From JACZUI01 sp965216725 (GTDB taxonomy: Bacteria > Actinomycetota > Acidimicrobiia > Spongiisociales > ZC4RG35): DNA of 54,871 nucleotides. The stretch's first letter is position 1. Each line of letters starts with the position of its first letter. The DNA is taken from NCBI GenBank assembly GCA_965216725.1, contig CBDCGI010000004.1, forward strand, positions 1-54,871, read 5' to 3'. A model generated the notes under the pieces. The model was not told where the DNA came from and did no database searches. It saw nothing but the letters and a program-made list of their open reading frames with translations. Positions 1-10,241 of this stretch are shown here, in pieces. Made by a program: the position numbers and the translations under genes.

Positions 1-606
1 GGCTCTCATTGGCTCGACCTGTCCCGCTTTGTGACTGGGAAAACGGTCATCGAGGTGATGGCCGATCTCCACACGCTGGTGCCGGTGCGACGCCACCCCG
101 CGGGGCCGATCGAGACATTCGCCTCAGTCGGGGAGGATGAAGAACTCATCGAGGAGGAGATGAGCAGCGACGACGCGGCGTCGATCCTCCTTCGCTACGA
201 AGACGGGGCACGGGGGGCAGTGACCATCTCCCAGGTTTCTGCAGGCCAGAAGAACGCTCTCCGTTATGAGATCGCCGGATCAAAGGCGGCTTTGCGGTGG
301 TTCTCGGCCAACCCCGACGACCTGTTCATCGGCCACCGAGGCCGGCCCAACGAGATCCTCAGCCGCGATCCCAGCATCTATGCCGACAGCGCGGCCCGCA
401 CCGTCGGCTACCCGGGAGGCCACGTCGAGGGTTATCCGGACACGTTCCGCGCCTTGTTCTCCGAGGTCTACGCCGACGTGGCCTCGGGTTCGCCGGGCTC
501 CGAGCCCAGCTACCCGACCTTTGCCGACGGCCATGACGCAGTCCTCGTCACCGACGCCATCGCCAAGAGCAACGAAGAACAAGCCTGGATCACAGTTCAA
601 CGATAA
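1..606 (+). CDS. Gfo/Idh/MocA-family oxidoreductase, C-terminal part (5' end outside window)
   Basis: The frame is open from base 1 and stops at TAA 604-606, so only about 200 C-terminal residues are present. The first residues, GSHWLDLSRFVTG, match the substrate-domain motif of NAD(P)-dependent sugar dehydrogenases of this family; the His in it corresponds to the conserved catalytic His. The Rossmann domain lies outside the window. Members oxidise sugars, inositols or amino-sugar derivatives. An AAGGAGG ribosome site overlaps the stop and serves the next gene, so the two are co-transcribed. The substrate cannot be read from sequence. Confidence 0.9.
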   Translation, partial: GSHWLDLSRFVTGKTVIEVMADLHTLVPVRRHPAGPIETFASVGEDEELIEEEMSSDDAASILLRYEDGARGAVTISQVSAGQKNALRYEIAGSKAALRWFSANPDDLFIGHRGRPNEILSRDPSIYADSAARTVGYPGGHVEGYPDTFRALFSEVYADVASGSPGSEPSYPTFADGHDAVLVTDAIAKSNEEQAWITVQR

Positions 607-616
607 GGAGGAAGAC

Positions 617-1531
617 ATGAAGCTAGGGCTGCTAACAGCACCATTCCCGGAGATCGCTCTCGACGAGGTCGCCGACTGGACTGCAGAGGTCGGGTTCACC
701 ACGATCGAGATCGCCTGCTGGCCTGCGGCCAGCGGAGACACCCGCCGCTATGCCGGGACCAGCCACATCGACGTCGACGGCATTTCGGACTCCCAGGCGT
801 CCGAGATCGCAGCGGGGATGACCGAGCGCGGGCTGGAAATCTCAGGCCTCGGCTATTACCCCAACCCGCTACACCCCGACGGAGACCACGCTCGGATGGT
901 GATCGATCACTTGAAGAAGGTCATCACCGCCGCCGGAAAGATGGATGTGCCGGTGGTGAACACCTTCATCGGGGCCGACCGTGCCCTCACCCAGGACGAA
1001 AACTGGGACAAGGCGAAGCAGGTGTGGCCCGAGATCATCTCCCACGCCCAGGACAACGGTGTGAGGATCGCCATCGAGAACTGCCCAATGATCTTCTCCA
1101 AGGACGAGTGGCCATCGGGGCACAACGTCGCATACAACCCCAAAGTGTGGCGGCTGATGCTCGAGGAGTTCGGAGAGACGATCGGCCTCAACTTCGATCC
1201 CTCACACCTGGTCTGGCTGATGATCGACATGGAAAGCGCCATCTACGAGTTCGGCGAGAGGTTCTATCACTTCCAGGCCAAGGACGTGATGATCGACTAC
1301 GACGGGCTGTACGACAACGGCACCCTTTCCTCGGGCATCGGCTGGCAGATCCCGAGACTCCCTGGTCTCGGTCACGTCGACTGGGCAGCCTGCTTCTCGG
1401 CTCTCCACCGCGTCGGTTATGACGGGCCGATCATCATCGAGCACGAAGACCGCGATTTCGAGGAGACAGCCGACCTGGTGAAGCGGGGCTTTCTCATCGC
1501 CCGGGACGTTCTTCAGCCCTACGTCCATTGA
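617..1531 (+). CDS. Sugar phosphate isomerase/epimerase (AP endonuclease 2-like TIM barrel)
   Basis: A 304-residue cytosolic protein of the xylose-isomerase-like TIM-barrel family. Visible family signatures are an N-terminal MKLGLLTAPFPE strand, IAIENCPM (metal-ligand Glu), GLNFDPSHLVW (metal-ligand Asp/His), FHFQAKD-type strand (YHFQAKDVM) and a C-terminal IIIEHEDRD with a ligand Glu. The ATG at 617 is chosen because AAGGAGG lies at 605-611, 5 nt upstream. The frame stays open far upstream but that part is antisense-like noise over the previous gene. Pairing with a Gfo/Idh/MocA dehydrogenase is typical of inositol or modified-sugar catabolism; the exact reaction is inferred, not seen. Confidence 0.9.
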   Translation: MKLGLLTAPFPEIALDEVADWTAEVGFTTIEIACWPAASGDTRRYAGTSHIDVDGISDSQASEIAAGMTERGLEISGLGYYPNPLHPDGDHARMVIDHLKKVITAAGKMDVPVVNTFIGADRALTQDENWDKAKQVWPEIISHAQDNGVRIAIENCPMIFSKDEWPSGHNVAYNPKVWRLMLEEFGETIGLNFDPSHLVWLMIDMESAIYEFGERFYHFQAKDVMIDYDGLYDNGTLSSGIGWQIPRLPGLGHVDWAACFSALHRVGYDGPIIIEHEDRDFEETADLVKRGFLIARDVLQPYVH

Positions 1532-1540
1532 CCACCTGAC

Positions 1541-2855
1541 ATGACAGCCGTGTCGATCGGCAGCTTCGACGTCGTCGTCGTCGGTTCCGGCGCGGCCGGA
1601 TCGAGTGCGGCGGTGGCCGCTGCCAGGTCGGGTGCGAGCACGCTTCTTCTGGAGAAGCTCCCCTTTCTCGGGGGCAACTCGACCGCGGTGCTGGACACTT
1701 TCTACGGCTTCTACACGCCGGGGTGAACAGGCCCACAAGGTCGTCGGCGGAGTTGGTGACGAGGTTGTAGCGGCACTGCGTCGGTTGGGACCCGTCTTGG
1801 AAAGGCCCAACACTTATGGTGCTGGAACCGGTCTCACCTACCTGGCGGAACACCTCAAGGTGGTCTGGGAGTCGCTGGTCACCGGCGCCGGCTGCCGGGT
1901 GCTGCTTCATGCCTTTGTCCAGGATGTCGCGGTTTCCGACGGGCGGATCTCGGCGCTGACGGTGGCAACCAAAGCCGGACTCCGAACCGTGTCGGCGCGT
2001 GTCGTGATCGACGCCTCCGGTGACGCCGACGTGTCCCACCATGCCGGGTTCTCCTACGAGCTTGCCGGCGACATCGACCCGGCCCAGACACTCACCACCA
2101 CGTTCCGGATGGCCAATGTCGACCAAGATGCCCGTTCACGGGTGACCAAAGACGAACTGCATCAGCTCATGGCCGACGCCGCCGAGTCGGGCGACTACGA
2201 CCTGCCCCGCCGCGAGGGCTCGGATCACATCACGCCGGTCGAGGGCATGACCGCCACGGTGATGACACGGCTGGACCACGTCGAGACTCGAGATGGGGAA
2301 ATCGTCAACGCTTCCGACCCGGAGGTGCTGAGCGAGGCCGAGATGGCCGGAAGACGTCAGGCCCTGGAGTACGCCCGGTTCTTGGTCGACAAGGTGCCGG
2401 GATACGAGAACGCATCTCTGATCGCCCTCAGCAGCCAGATCGGCCTCCGGGAGACCCGACGGGTCTACGGGGATTACCGGATCACCCGGGACGACGTGTT
2501 GTCGGCGCGGCAATTCGCCGACCAGATCGGGCTGTGCGGGGCGCCCATCGAAGACCACGTACCCGGGACCGGAACCGTCTGGGAGTACTTGCCGGAAGGC
2601 ACAACGGTGGGGATCCCACTTTCCACCCTGGTGCCCAAAGACGGCGTGAATGCGATGGTGGCCGGACGCTGCTTTTCGGCAACCCATGATGCCCATGCGT
2701 CGATTCGCTCCATGGCCCAGTGCATGGCCATGGGCCAGGCGGCGGGGACCGCAGCCGCATTGGCTGCGGAAGGTGACGGACAGGTGCGCAGGGTCGGGTT
2801 CGCCGAAGTTCGAGCCCGGTTGGCGGCAGACGGCGCCGTGCTGGAAGCTCCGTGA
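1541..2855 (+). pseudogene. FAD-dependent oxidoreductase (FAD_oxidored type), split by a frameshift
   Basis: The N-terminal piece begins at ATG 1541 and shows the dinucleotide-binding motif VVVVGSGAAGSSAAV and LLLEKLPFLGGNST, then stops at TGA 1724-1726. The rest continues in the next frame as GEQAHKVVGGVGDEV and runs to TGA 2853-2855, including the C-terminal FAD motif VAGRCFSATHDAHASIR. Joining at the GGGG run 1720-1723 gives FYGFYTPGEQAHK, the expected family sequence, so one extra G explains the break. About 437 residues if repaired. It follows the isomerase by 9 bp and the next gene overlaps its stop (GTGA), so it belongs to the same operon. Confidence 0.85.
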
Positions 2856-3767
2856 CCGGGATAATCCGCACCCTCGGAGGTGACCTTCCCTGCGACGAGG
2901 CGGGCCCGATCTACGCCCACGAGCACCTGGTCATAGACTCTCGGCTCGTCGCCGAGACCATGCCCCACATCCATCTACCGTCGATCGAGGAGGGGAAACG
3001 GGAGGTGGAGACCTGTGTGGCCGCCGGAGTGAGGCTGATGGTCGACGCCATGCCGGCAGCGGCCGGAAGGAACATCGAAACCCTGACCCGGATCAGCATC
3101 CTCACCGGGATGCGTGTCGTGGCGGCGACCGGGCTCCACACCGACAGGTACTACGAGGCAGTGCCGTGGACCACGACCGAGACTCCCCAACAACTGGCGG
3201 CCCGCTTCGTCGCTGACATCGAACAAGGCATCGACGCACACGACTATCTCGGGCAAGAGGTGGAACGCACGGAGATGCGGGCCGGCCTGATCAAGGTGGC
3301 GGCCCTTGGCGAGGATCTCACCGACCGGGACCGGCGTCTCTTCGAAGCCGCGGCCATCGCCCATGGCGCCACAGGCGCCCCCATCCTGACTCACACCGAA
3401 GGTGGTCGAGGAGGCCTTGCCCAGATCGAATTCCTCCTGGGTCTCGGGCTCGCACCGCAACGGATCGCCCTCTCCCACACCGACAAGGTCGATGATCCCG
3501 GCTACCACCGCGCCATGCTGAAGTCGGGCGTCTACGTCTGCTACGGACCAGGGCCTGCGGACCCCTGAACAGACGGCGCGTCTGACCAATTCGATGGCAA
3601 GTGAAGGCCTTGGTGACCAGATAGTTCTCGGCACCGACGGCGCCCGACGATCCTTGTGGTCCACCCTCGGCGGTTCGCCAGGCCTCGCCCACCTCTTCAC
3701 CGGTTTCACCGAGCTCCTGACGGAGGCACCGACCGATACTTTGTGGCCAACCCGGCCCGGTGGCTAA
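2852..3767 (+). pseudogene. Phosphotriesterase-family metal hydrolase (lactonase-like), frameshifted near the 3' end
   Basis: Starts at GTG 2852, overlapping the previous stop. The N-terminal HxH metal motif is present as IYAHEHLVID, and the internal metal His residues sit in GAPILTHTEGG and RIALSHTDK. The frame as read ends at 3568, but the adjacent frame continues TPEQTARLTNSMASEG and then IVLGTDGARR, which carries the last metal/catalytic Asp, to TAA 3765-3767. A surplus G at 3545-3546 accounts for the shift. The repaired protein is about 304 residues, normal for PTE-like lactonases. It may hydrolyse a sugar lactone made by the dehydrogenases; that is inference. Confidence 0.82.
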
Positions 3768-3785
3768 CGCTCGCCAACTAGGGGC

Positions 3786-4502
3786 CTATCCGGCGCCTGC
3801 CGCCGACTCGTCGGCGAGGACCGTGAGGTTGGGATGCTCCCGGAGCAGACTTGCAGGGACGTCAGGGCCCATGGGCCCCTCGATCGCTTTTCTCAGGATC
3901 TCTCTCTTGTGGGCGCCGGTGACCAATAGCCACACTTCTGCGGCCTCCATCAGCGGCGCCATCCCGAGCGTCACTCCCCATGAGGGTGCGGCAGTTGCCC
4001 CGTAGACGGCGGCGTGCTTGCTCGTGGTCGCGGCAAGTTCCACGACACGGGTCGGGCTGTCGATCGTCGAGCCGGGTTCATTCATCCCGATATGACCGTT
4101 GGCGCCCAGCCCGAGGATGGCGAGATCGAGACCACCATCGCTTACCAGTGACTGATAGCCGTCCGGATCTGGTGGGTCGACCGCAGGCACATGCATCGCC
4201 GGCCTTGCGCCGAGATGGTCCAGCAGATTACGGTTGATCATGTTGACGCAACGGGCCGGATCGTCCTCAGGCAAGCCTCCAAACTCGTCGAGGAGGAAGA
4301 CTGTGGCACCTGCCATGGCCTGCGAGCCGGCCAGCTCGGCATAAACCGGCTCCACCGTCTTGCCGGTCGGCAAACAGATCCGAGCCTTCGGATTAGCAGC
4401 TACAAAGACCGCCAAACGTTGTGCTGTTTCGGACGCCCAGCGGGCATCCGGGATTACTTCGAGTTTGGCCTCAACCACCGGTGACAAGATCGAAGATCTC
4501 AC
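3786..4502 (-). CDS. nagB: Glucosamine-6-phosphate deaminase / 6-phosphogluconolactonase family (NagB-like)
   Basis: Cytosolic sugar-phosphate isomerase that would convert glucosamine-6-phosphate to fructose-6-phosphate and ammonia. NagB signatures are clear: ICLPTGKTVEPVY (phosphate loop), VFLLDEFGG, the catalytic LAILGLGANGHIGMNEPG and GVTLGMAPLMEA. Length 238 is slightly short for NagB. The longest start is GTG 4502, overlapping the upstream dehydrogenase by 32 nt; a GTG at 4478 that touches the upstream stop is an equal candidate. It is the second gene of a - strand operon and converges with the phosphotriesterase gene 18 bp away. The symbol is by family; a related isomerase specificity is possible. 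Confidence 0.85.
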   Translation of the reverse strand: MRSSILSPVVEAKLEVIPDARWASETAQRLAVFVAANPKARICLPTGKTVEPVYAELAGSQAMAGATVFLLDEFGGLPEDDPARCVNMINRNLLDHLGARPAMHVPAVDPPDPDGYQSLVSDGGLDLAILGLGANGHIGMNEPGSTIDSPTRVVELAATTSKHAAVYGATAAPSWGVTLGMAPLMEAAEVWLLVTGAHKREILRKAIEGPMGPDVPASLLREHPNLTVLADESAAGAG

Positions 4503-5665
4503 CAGTGTCTTTGTGGCTGAGCATCAACTTCACCCGCCCGTCGGGAAGCGTTTCTTCCTTGACGATGGCATGCCCATCGTGAGTACCGGCCTGCTTCGCG
4601 ATCCGGGGTGTCGTTCCGCCACGCCACTCGACATCCACCGGCTCCCAGAGTTTCGTCTCGGCCGACTTGTAGGCGGCGTCCATGATTGCGTTGACCACGT
4701 AGCCGTCGTAGAAGGTCTCCTGGGGCTCGGTGCCGTTGTCGATGGAGTCGAACATGTCGGTGAACATGTCGACGTATCCGAGCTCGGCCACCTCATCGCC
4801 CACGGGGAACAGCCAACCTTCGGTTGACTCCAGTTTCTCGGCGACATAGCCGTCTCCCCCACCGAGGTGTACATCTCGTAGCCGGTGCGGAGGAAATGGT
4901 TGAGCCAGATCGTCCCTTCAGTCCCGGCGACCTCATCACGCAGGTCCATGCCGCCCCTGAAGGTCCAGCTCACCTCGAACTGGCCGACAGCGCCCGACTC
5001 GAACTTGATGAGTGCCACCGCGTTGTCTTCGGCTTTGATCGGATGCACCAGGGTGTCGGCCCAGGCCACCACCTCGACGGGACGGTTGCCTTTGCCAACG
5101 AAGTTGCGGATGATCTCGATGCAATGACAGCCGAGGTCCACTATCGCTCCTCCCCCGGCCTTGTCCTTGTCCCAGAACCATGCGCTGTGGGGCCCAGGAT
5201 GGGTCTCCCGTGAGCGGACCCAGGTCACGTCGCCGATCTGTCCGTTGTTGACGGCTTCTATCGCCTTGAGAGTCTTCGGGGTGTAGCAGAGGTCTTCGAG
5301 GTATCCGGCGAACACCCCTGCCGACTCCACCTTGTCCAGGATGCGCTTCGCTTCCTCGCCAGATCGGGCCAGAGGCTTGGTGCAGAGGATTGCCTTGCCG
5401 GAGTCGGCCGCCATGGAGATGACTTCTTCGTGGAGGAAGTTGGGTAGGGCGATGACCACTGTGTCCACCTCGTCGTGTTGATCGCGTCTTCAACCGAGGT
5501 TGTGTGGCTGGGAATATCCCACCGCTCGGCGAATGCCTGGCCTCGCTCTTCAGAGCGGGAGTAGGCGACGGTGACTCGGTCGCGGCCTCGCTGGGAGTGG
5601 AGCGTCATGGTGTAGAAGTCGCCGATCAGGCCGGTGCCCAGCATGGCGACGTTATGCGCGGTCAA
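4471..5665 (-). pseudogene. Second Gfo/Idh/MocA-family oxidoreductase, broken by two frameshifts
   Basis: Begins at TTG 5663-5665 behind a strong GGAGGTGAG ribosome site; MTAHNVAMLGTGLIGDF is the Rossmann start. The frame shifts near 5472-5480 (DAIN to DEVDTVVIALPNF) and again at the C run 4856-4860, after which GDEVAELGYVDMF continues to the stop at 4471-4473. The middle piece holds the catalytic regions LCTKPLARS (Lys) and GGGAIVDLGCHCIEIIRNF (Asp and His). Repaired length is about 397 residues. It is the first gene of the operon with the NagB-like gene and lies under the palindrome at 5685-5698. Sequence differs from the dehydrogenase at the left edge. Confidence 0.85.
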
Positions 5666-5684
5666 GTCTCACCTCCGTGAACTG

Positions 5685-5698
5685 GTTGTCTAGACAAC
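5685..5698. promoter_or_regulatory. GntR/HutC-type operator upstream of the amino-sugar operon (dre-like)
   Basis: GTTGTCTAGACAAC is a perfect 14-bp palindrome containing GTCTAGAC, the core recognised by HutC-subfamily GntR repressors and close to DasR/NagR sites (dre elements) that control N-acetylglucosamine genes. It lies 20 nt upstream of the TTG start of the dehydrogenase/NagB operon. The regulator gene is not in the window. The palindrome is seen; the regulator identity is inferred. Confidence 0.6.
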
Positions 5699-5732
5699 TT
5701 ATCAGCTGGGTCCACGGCTCCGCTCGTTGGTC

Positions 5733-6095
5733 TCAGCGATTGGGCCGGCCACCCAGTGATTGCCATAGCGACTCGGAGGCGAGGTAGGCGCGGAGAACCC
5801 AGAGGTTGGCGGCACCGGCGAAGAGAACGCTGAACCCGAAAATGAGGAACATGGTCTGCCGGCTGAGAAAGTAGATGGCGAGCAGGCCGAGACCAGGTAG
5901 CACCCACCGATTGAAGGCTGCCACTGCCGGGCCCCGGGTTTGGAACACCCAGGCCCACACTCCAGCGATGGCGACCAGCACCGGGCCGGCCAGCCGGATG
6001 ATGCCGACTTCCCATTCCGAGTCGACGACCGGGTCGAAAGCGGACGCAGGAACGATCACCAGGGCCGTTCCGACGACAGCGAGCAGGCTCCGCAT
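5733..6095 (-). CDS. Small integral membrane protein, unknown function
   Basis: From ATG 6093-6095 the product is 120 residues with about four hydrophobic helices (SLLAVVGTALVIVP, LAGPVLVAIAGVWAWVF, VLPGLGLLAIYFL, FLIFGFSVLFAGAANL). The frame is open to 6197, but the extra N-terminal part is hydrophilic and would overlap the divergent sigma gene. I do not recognise the family. It ends just before the operator region of the - strand operon and may be read from its own promoter between 6096 and 6149. Confidence 0.55.
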   Translation of the reverse strand: MRSLLAVVGTALVIVPASAFDPVVDSEWEVGIIRLAGPVLVAIAGVWAWVFQTRGPAVAAFNRWVLPGLGLLAIYFLSRQTMFLIFGFSVLFAGAANLWVLRAYLASESLWQSLGGRPNR

Positions 6096-6149
6096 TCGGG
6101 ATGACAATATGTGGCGCGCAGCCTCCTGTCTTGCGTTTATTAGTGGTGA

Positions 6150-6626
6150 ATGATGATTAAGGAAGTCGTCTTGGGTTCGGCTGAGTCTTATCAGCAATTC
6201 GTGTCAGACGTTGAGCCCAAGCTCCGCCTCGCCCTTGTGGCGTCTCTCGGACAGGACAGGGGCCTGGACGCCACAGCCGAGGCGCTGGCTTACGGATGGG
6301 AACACTGGGAGCGGGTAAGGGCAATGGTCAATCCCGCCGGCTATCTGTATCGGGTGGGTCGGTCGCGCTTCTCCCGAATCCACCGGATCCGACCGATTTT
6401 TTGCCTCAACATCGATCAATCCCAGGAAGTTGAGCCTGCCCTGCCCGGGGCGTTGGCGAGCCTTTCGGAGAAACAACGAGTTGCCGTCGTCATGGTCCAC
6501 GCGTACGCCTGGTCGCGTGCCGAAACCGCTGACTTGCTTGGAATCTCGGTCTCGACTCTCGACACCCACCTACAACGCGCGCTCCAAAAACTGCGAAAGG
6601 ACCTGGGGGTAACCGATGTCAATTGA
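6150..6626 (+). CDS. RNA polymerase sigma factor, ECF-like
   Basis: A 158-residue protein. The C-terminal third is a clear sigma-70 region 4 helix-turn-helix: LSEKQRVAVVMVHAYAWSRAETADLLGISVSTL, followed by HLQRALQKLRKDLG. The N-terminal part (ATAEALAYGWEHWERVRAMVNPAGYLYRVGR) fits a short region 2. ATG 6150 is followed by a second in-frame ATG at 6153. The 3' end overlaps the next gene (start 6616), the usual arrangement for an ECF sigma factor and its membrane partner. The expected partner lacks a classical zinc anti-sigma motif, so regulation by it is inferred. Confidence 0.85.
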   Translation: MMIKEVVLGSAESYQQFVSDVEPKLRLALVASLGQDRGLDATAEALAYGWEHWERVRAMVNPAGYLYRVGRSRFSRIHRIRPIFCLNIDQSQEVEPALPGALASLSEKQRVAVVMVHAYAWSRAETADLLGISVSTLDTHLQRALQKLRKDLGVTDVN

Positions 6627-7916
6627 CCTGCGAACACAGCTGCGCATCTACCTCGACAAGTCGGCGCCGCCCGTCGCCTTCGCCACGGTCATGGAGCGAG
6701 CAGGGACGCGGGTCTCCACGTCACGCAAACGTGGGGCCTCCCCTTGGGGATGGGTCTATGCGGTAGGGCTTGCTGCCGCCATCCTCTTTCTCATCGGTGG
6801 CGCTGGTTGGATGGTGAGCCGGTCGGGCGAGTCGGACCCTGCCAGCATCCCGCCGCCTCTGACGGGCGTGGAGACACCCGATCGGTTTGATATGCGCGTG
6901 GCGTCCGGAATCGGAGTTTCGTGGTATCCGGTGGTCGAGGTAGAGGGCATGGCCTGGGCGGCGGACACGTCAGGGGCAATCGTGGTGATCGACCCTGTAA
7001 GCGGCCAGGTTTGGAGACGATCGAGGCTGGGATGGATGCGCCGAATCTGTTTTTTGGGGCCGGATCGGTGTGGGCGTGGGATCAGGACGGGGGCGAGATC
7101 GTCGGCATCGACCCGATGACGAGGAGCATCACCACCACGATTGCCCTGCCCAATGCCGCAACCCAGCTGATGACCCCCAGTGGTCGTGGACGATACGTTG
7201 TGGATACACGACCACAGATCCAGTCGTCTCCTTGAGATTGACCTGGTTGCCGGCGTGGTAGCCAGCTCCATCGTTACCGGGGGCAACGCCCTTGGTGGGC
7301 TGCCGAGATCGACGGTGCGATCTGGTCATACAACGACTGGGAAGGGATGAGACGTTTTGATTTGGAGACCCGCGAGTTGGAGCAAATCAAAGATGCGCGT
7401 TTCCGCTCCGATTATCCGCGGCACGTCACGAATGAGTGCTGTGTCAGCACCGGTGACGCCATCATCATGATCAGCCACAGCGGGTATGTGTGGCGTTTCG
7501 ATCTCGAGTCTCGCCAGGTCACCCACAAGGTCACACTGCCCGATCCTACCGGCATCGACCTGACCACGTGGCAGCGCGATCGGGGTATCGGTGTCTCAAC
7601 GGGCGTGTTTGGAGGGCCATCGCTTTGGGTCCCGTACGGTGCCGACGGTTCGGTCCTCGAACTCGACCCGGAGACACTCGAAATCAAGAGCCGTGTCGAG
7701 TTGCCACCTGATGAGGGTCCGTCGCTATGGGTTCACGGTGACAAAGTCTTGTGGGTAGGCGGAGACAGATTCCTGGCTCGGATCGACATTGAAACCCGTC
7801 TCGTGACACACGTGATCGACCTCGGAGGAACGATTCAAGGTGAGGCAAGGGTCACCGCTGATTCCTTCTGGGGGGTCGATTCCTCCGAGAATCTCGTCCT
7901 GGTGGAAACGCGGTAG
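6616..7916 (+). pseudogene. Membrane-anchored beta-propeller protein, candidate anti-sigma factor; several frameshifts
   Basis: The start ATG 6616 overlaps the sigma gene by 11 nt. A short cytoplasmic N-terminus (DLRTQLRIYLDKSAPP) precedes one membrane helix, VYAVGLAAAILFLIGGAGW, at residues about 43-61. The outer part has repeated propeller-like blades (MAWAADTSGAIVVIDPVSGQV; VWAWDQDGGEIVGIDPMTRSI; YVWRFDLESRQV; LWVPYGADGSVLELDPETLEI). The frame shifts near 7010, at the CCCCC run 7172-7176 and near 7300; joined pieces give about 433 residues ending TAG 7914-7916. A sigma gene followed by a single-pass protein with an exported propeller suggests envelope sensing. Confidence 0.7.
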
Positions 7917-7957
7917 AGGCCATCTCCTTGCTTGGAGGCGAATTGTCAAGGTTTCCG

Positions 7958-7987
7958 AGGCTTGGGGGCTCCTGGCGCCAAGGCCTA
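7958..7987. terminator. Possible hairpin between convergent genes
   Basis: AGGCTTGG and CCAAGGCCT form an imperfect stem around a short loop in the 68-bp gap between the propeller gene and the convergent exported-protein gene; the second arm overlaps the latter's stop codon. There is no T-run, so this is weakly supported. Confidence 0.3.
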
Positions 7988-10241
7988 CCCGCCGATGTAC
8001 TCCTCGATCGTGATCACCGTCTCCAAATCCCAGTAGTACAGGGACGGTGAACATATCTCGAGACAGGCGTCGGCAAACTCACTCCCGCCGTCGTCCTCCG
8101 GCTCCTTCTCGCAATCGTCTGGATCCTCGACGACGTCGTTGATAGTGAGGGTGAAATGCCGGTGCCGGTCGCGGTGACGACCAATGTCGAATCACCGTCT
8201 ATCGGAATCTCCGGAACCTCGATGTAGTTCACACCACGTTCGCCCGGAGAGCCCGGCCGCCAAGAAGCTTCCACCGATCCACCTGTGTCCGGACTGATGC
8301 AGGCATACATATCATCTTCGACCAGCAGCAGCAGCCTCCTCATCCCCCAGGGCCTCGGAGTCACATCATCGATAGTGCCCGGGCCGGTTATCTCCACAGT
8401 GTCATATTGCGGGGTGTAGGGAACGAGCGGCACCTGACGCCCAATGTCTCGAAGGTCGGCGTTGGTGGAGGTCAGAGAAAACAGGTGGAAGAACTGGGAA
8501 ACGCTCGAGGGCAGCCCGGTGCGAGTCTCAAACACGCTCTTGACTTCCAGCCCGCGCTGCACATGCATGTACTCGAATAAAGCCCAATTCCCGGCTCCCC
8601 GATTCTCCATCGTGTGATTGTCTTCGCTCTGTTCCAGCTCCGCGGTGGGATATTCGTGCTCGAGGTTGCCCTCCGGGTAGACGGCAGCACTCAGGTAGAA
8701 GGCCATTCCATGCCACCACCAATTGTCCTCGAGTACCAGCGTCGGCGCTCGGGGCCTTGATCTCCACCTTCGCCGAGTCCGATGATGTCTTCGTCAGTGA
8801 TCGGCCTGGTGTTGATTCGCATCAGACATGTCGCCATGTGGAACGAGACCAGCTGCTTGAACTGCTGCTCGTCATAGCCCGCCCCACTTTGACCGAGGAT
8901 GACATTGCACGCATTTGACTCCTCGATAGGAGTGACCCGATCGTCCTCATTCGCGGCGAGGATGACGTTGACTAACGGCATCTCCCGCAACGGCTCGAAG
9001 CTATCCGCAGATTCCGTCATCGCTTCCCTGGCCCACAGCACGTGCGAAGGAGACCAGGCTCCGGCCGTGTCGGGCACCGGGGCGTACAGCTTGTACTTGT
9101 CGGGCCAAGTCTGGTCGAGCGCCTCCAGCGGAACTTCCTCGGAGCAGGGGGCTTCGGATCCGTGGGTGGCCAGACACCATTCATCTGCTGTGTACCCACT
9201 CTCTTGGAGATTGAGTGCGATCGGAACCACCCTGAACCCTGCGGTGGGCTCAGTCTCGATCGCTCCCAACTCGATCAGATCCTCGGGAGAGGGTGCCAGG
9301 AATTCGAGCAACTCGGCGATTTCGGCTCGGGCCGCATCGTCGGACCCGCTGTCGACGTAATCCTGTGCCATCAGTAGCAAAATCGCGCTATTCGGAAACG
9401 TGAGTTCAGTGCTGCCCAGAACCTCTTCGGCAGCTCGATTGCCGGCGAGCATTGCCAGGGTCGCCACCAAGCCCTCTCCCAGGGTCCACTCCCCTTCGGC
9501 CACCTTTGAGAGGAGGTTCTCTTCGTAGCTGGTAGGTACCCAGGGTGAGAGCTCGCGCTCGATCACATACTCGACGGGTTCGAGCTCGGGCTCGGAGCTC
9601 GACGGCGACCCCGGGAAACGTCCAAGTGCGGCCAGCGCCAGCCCTTTCGCGCCCTCAAGTCGAGTTTCGTCGTCGGCGTCGGGCCGGCTGATGAGGATTC
9701 GGAACAGAAGAACACCAATGTCTCTGGCCTCATACACACTCAGCTGGCCTACGGTGAGGCCGTCTGCTCTCTCGCCGACGAACCAGAGGGCCGCGTCGCC
9801 CACTCCTTCCACACGGGTTCCGCCAGCACCGAGGATTTCTGTTCCCGGACCGAAGTCCGACGGGTCACCCGGCTCGATTTGGACCCACGTGTCCTGATAT
9901 TCGGGCAGCTCGACTCGACATACCTCGTGGGGCAACAGCCGCTCCTGGACATCTGCCAGTTCAACTCCCATGGCGATGTCGATCTCGCCGTAGGTGACAA
10001 GCGTGGAACACTCGACGGGGGGCACTTCCGGCCCGTCGCTGTTCGCCGGCGCCTGCGTTGTCGTCGGGGCACCGGACGCGGTGGTCACCGGTGCGGCCAC
10101 CGGCTGGGTGGTAGGCACAATCGGGTCGGTGTCACCGCTGGATACGAAGTTCACGGTGAGGAACACAAGTAGAAGCACACCGAATCCACCCAGCGCCGAC
10201 TCCACCGGATGGCTGCGAATCCAGTTGACTGCCGACTCCAT
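7985..10241 (-). pseudogene. Large exported/membrane-anchored protein of unknown function, two frameshifts
   Basis: ATG 10239-10241 follows GGGAGG with a 7-nt spacer. The N-terminus has a membrane anchor (ALGGFGVLLLVFLTVNFV, residues 16-33), then a Thr/Pro/Ala-rich linker (TTQPVAAPVTTASGAPTTTQ), then an acidic mixed alpha/beta exported region. The frame shifts near 8750 (to APTLVLEDNWWWHGMAFYL) and near 8150 (to HFTLTINDVVEDPDDCEKE), ending IEEYIGG and TAG at 7985-7987. Repaired length is about 750 residues. Cys pairs in the exported part suggest disulfides. No family recognised. Confidence 0.65.
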
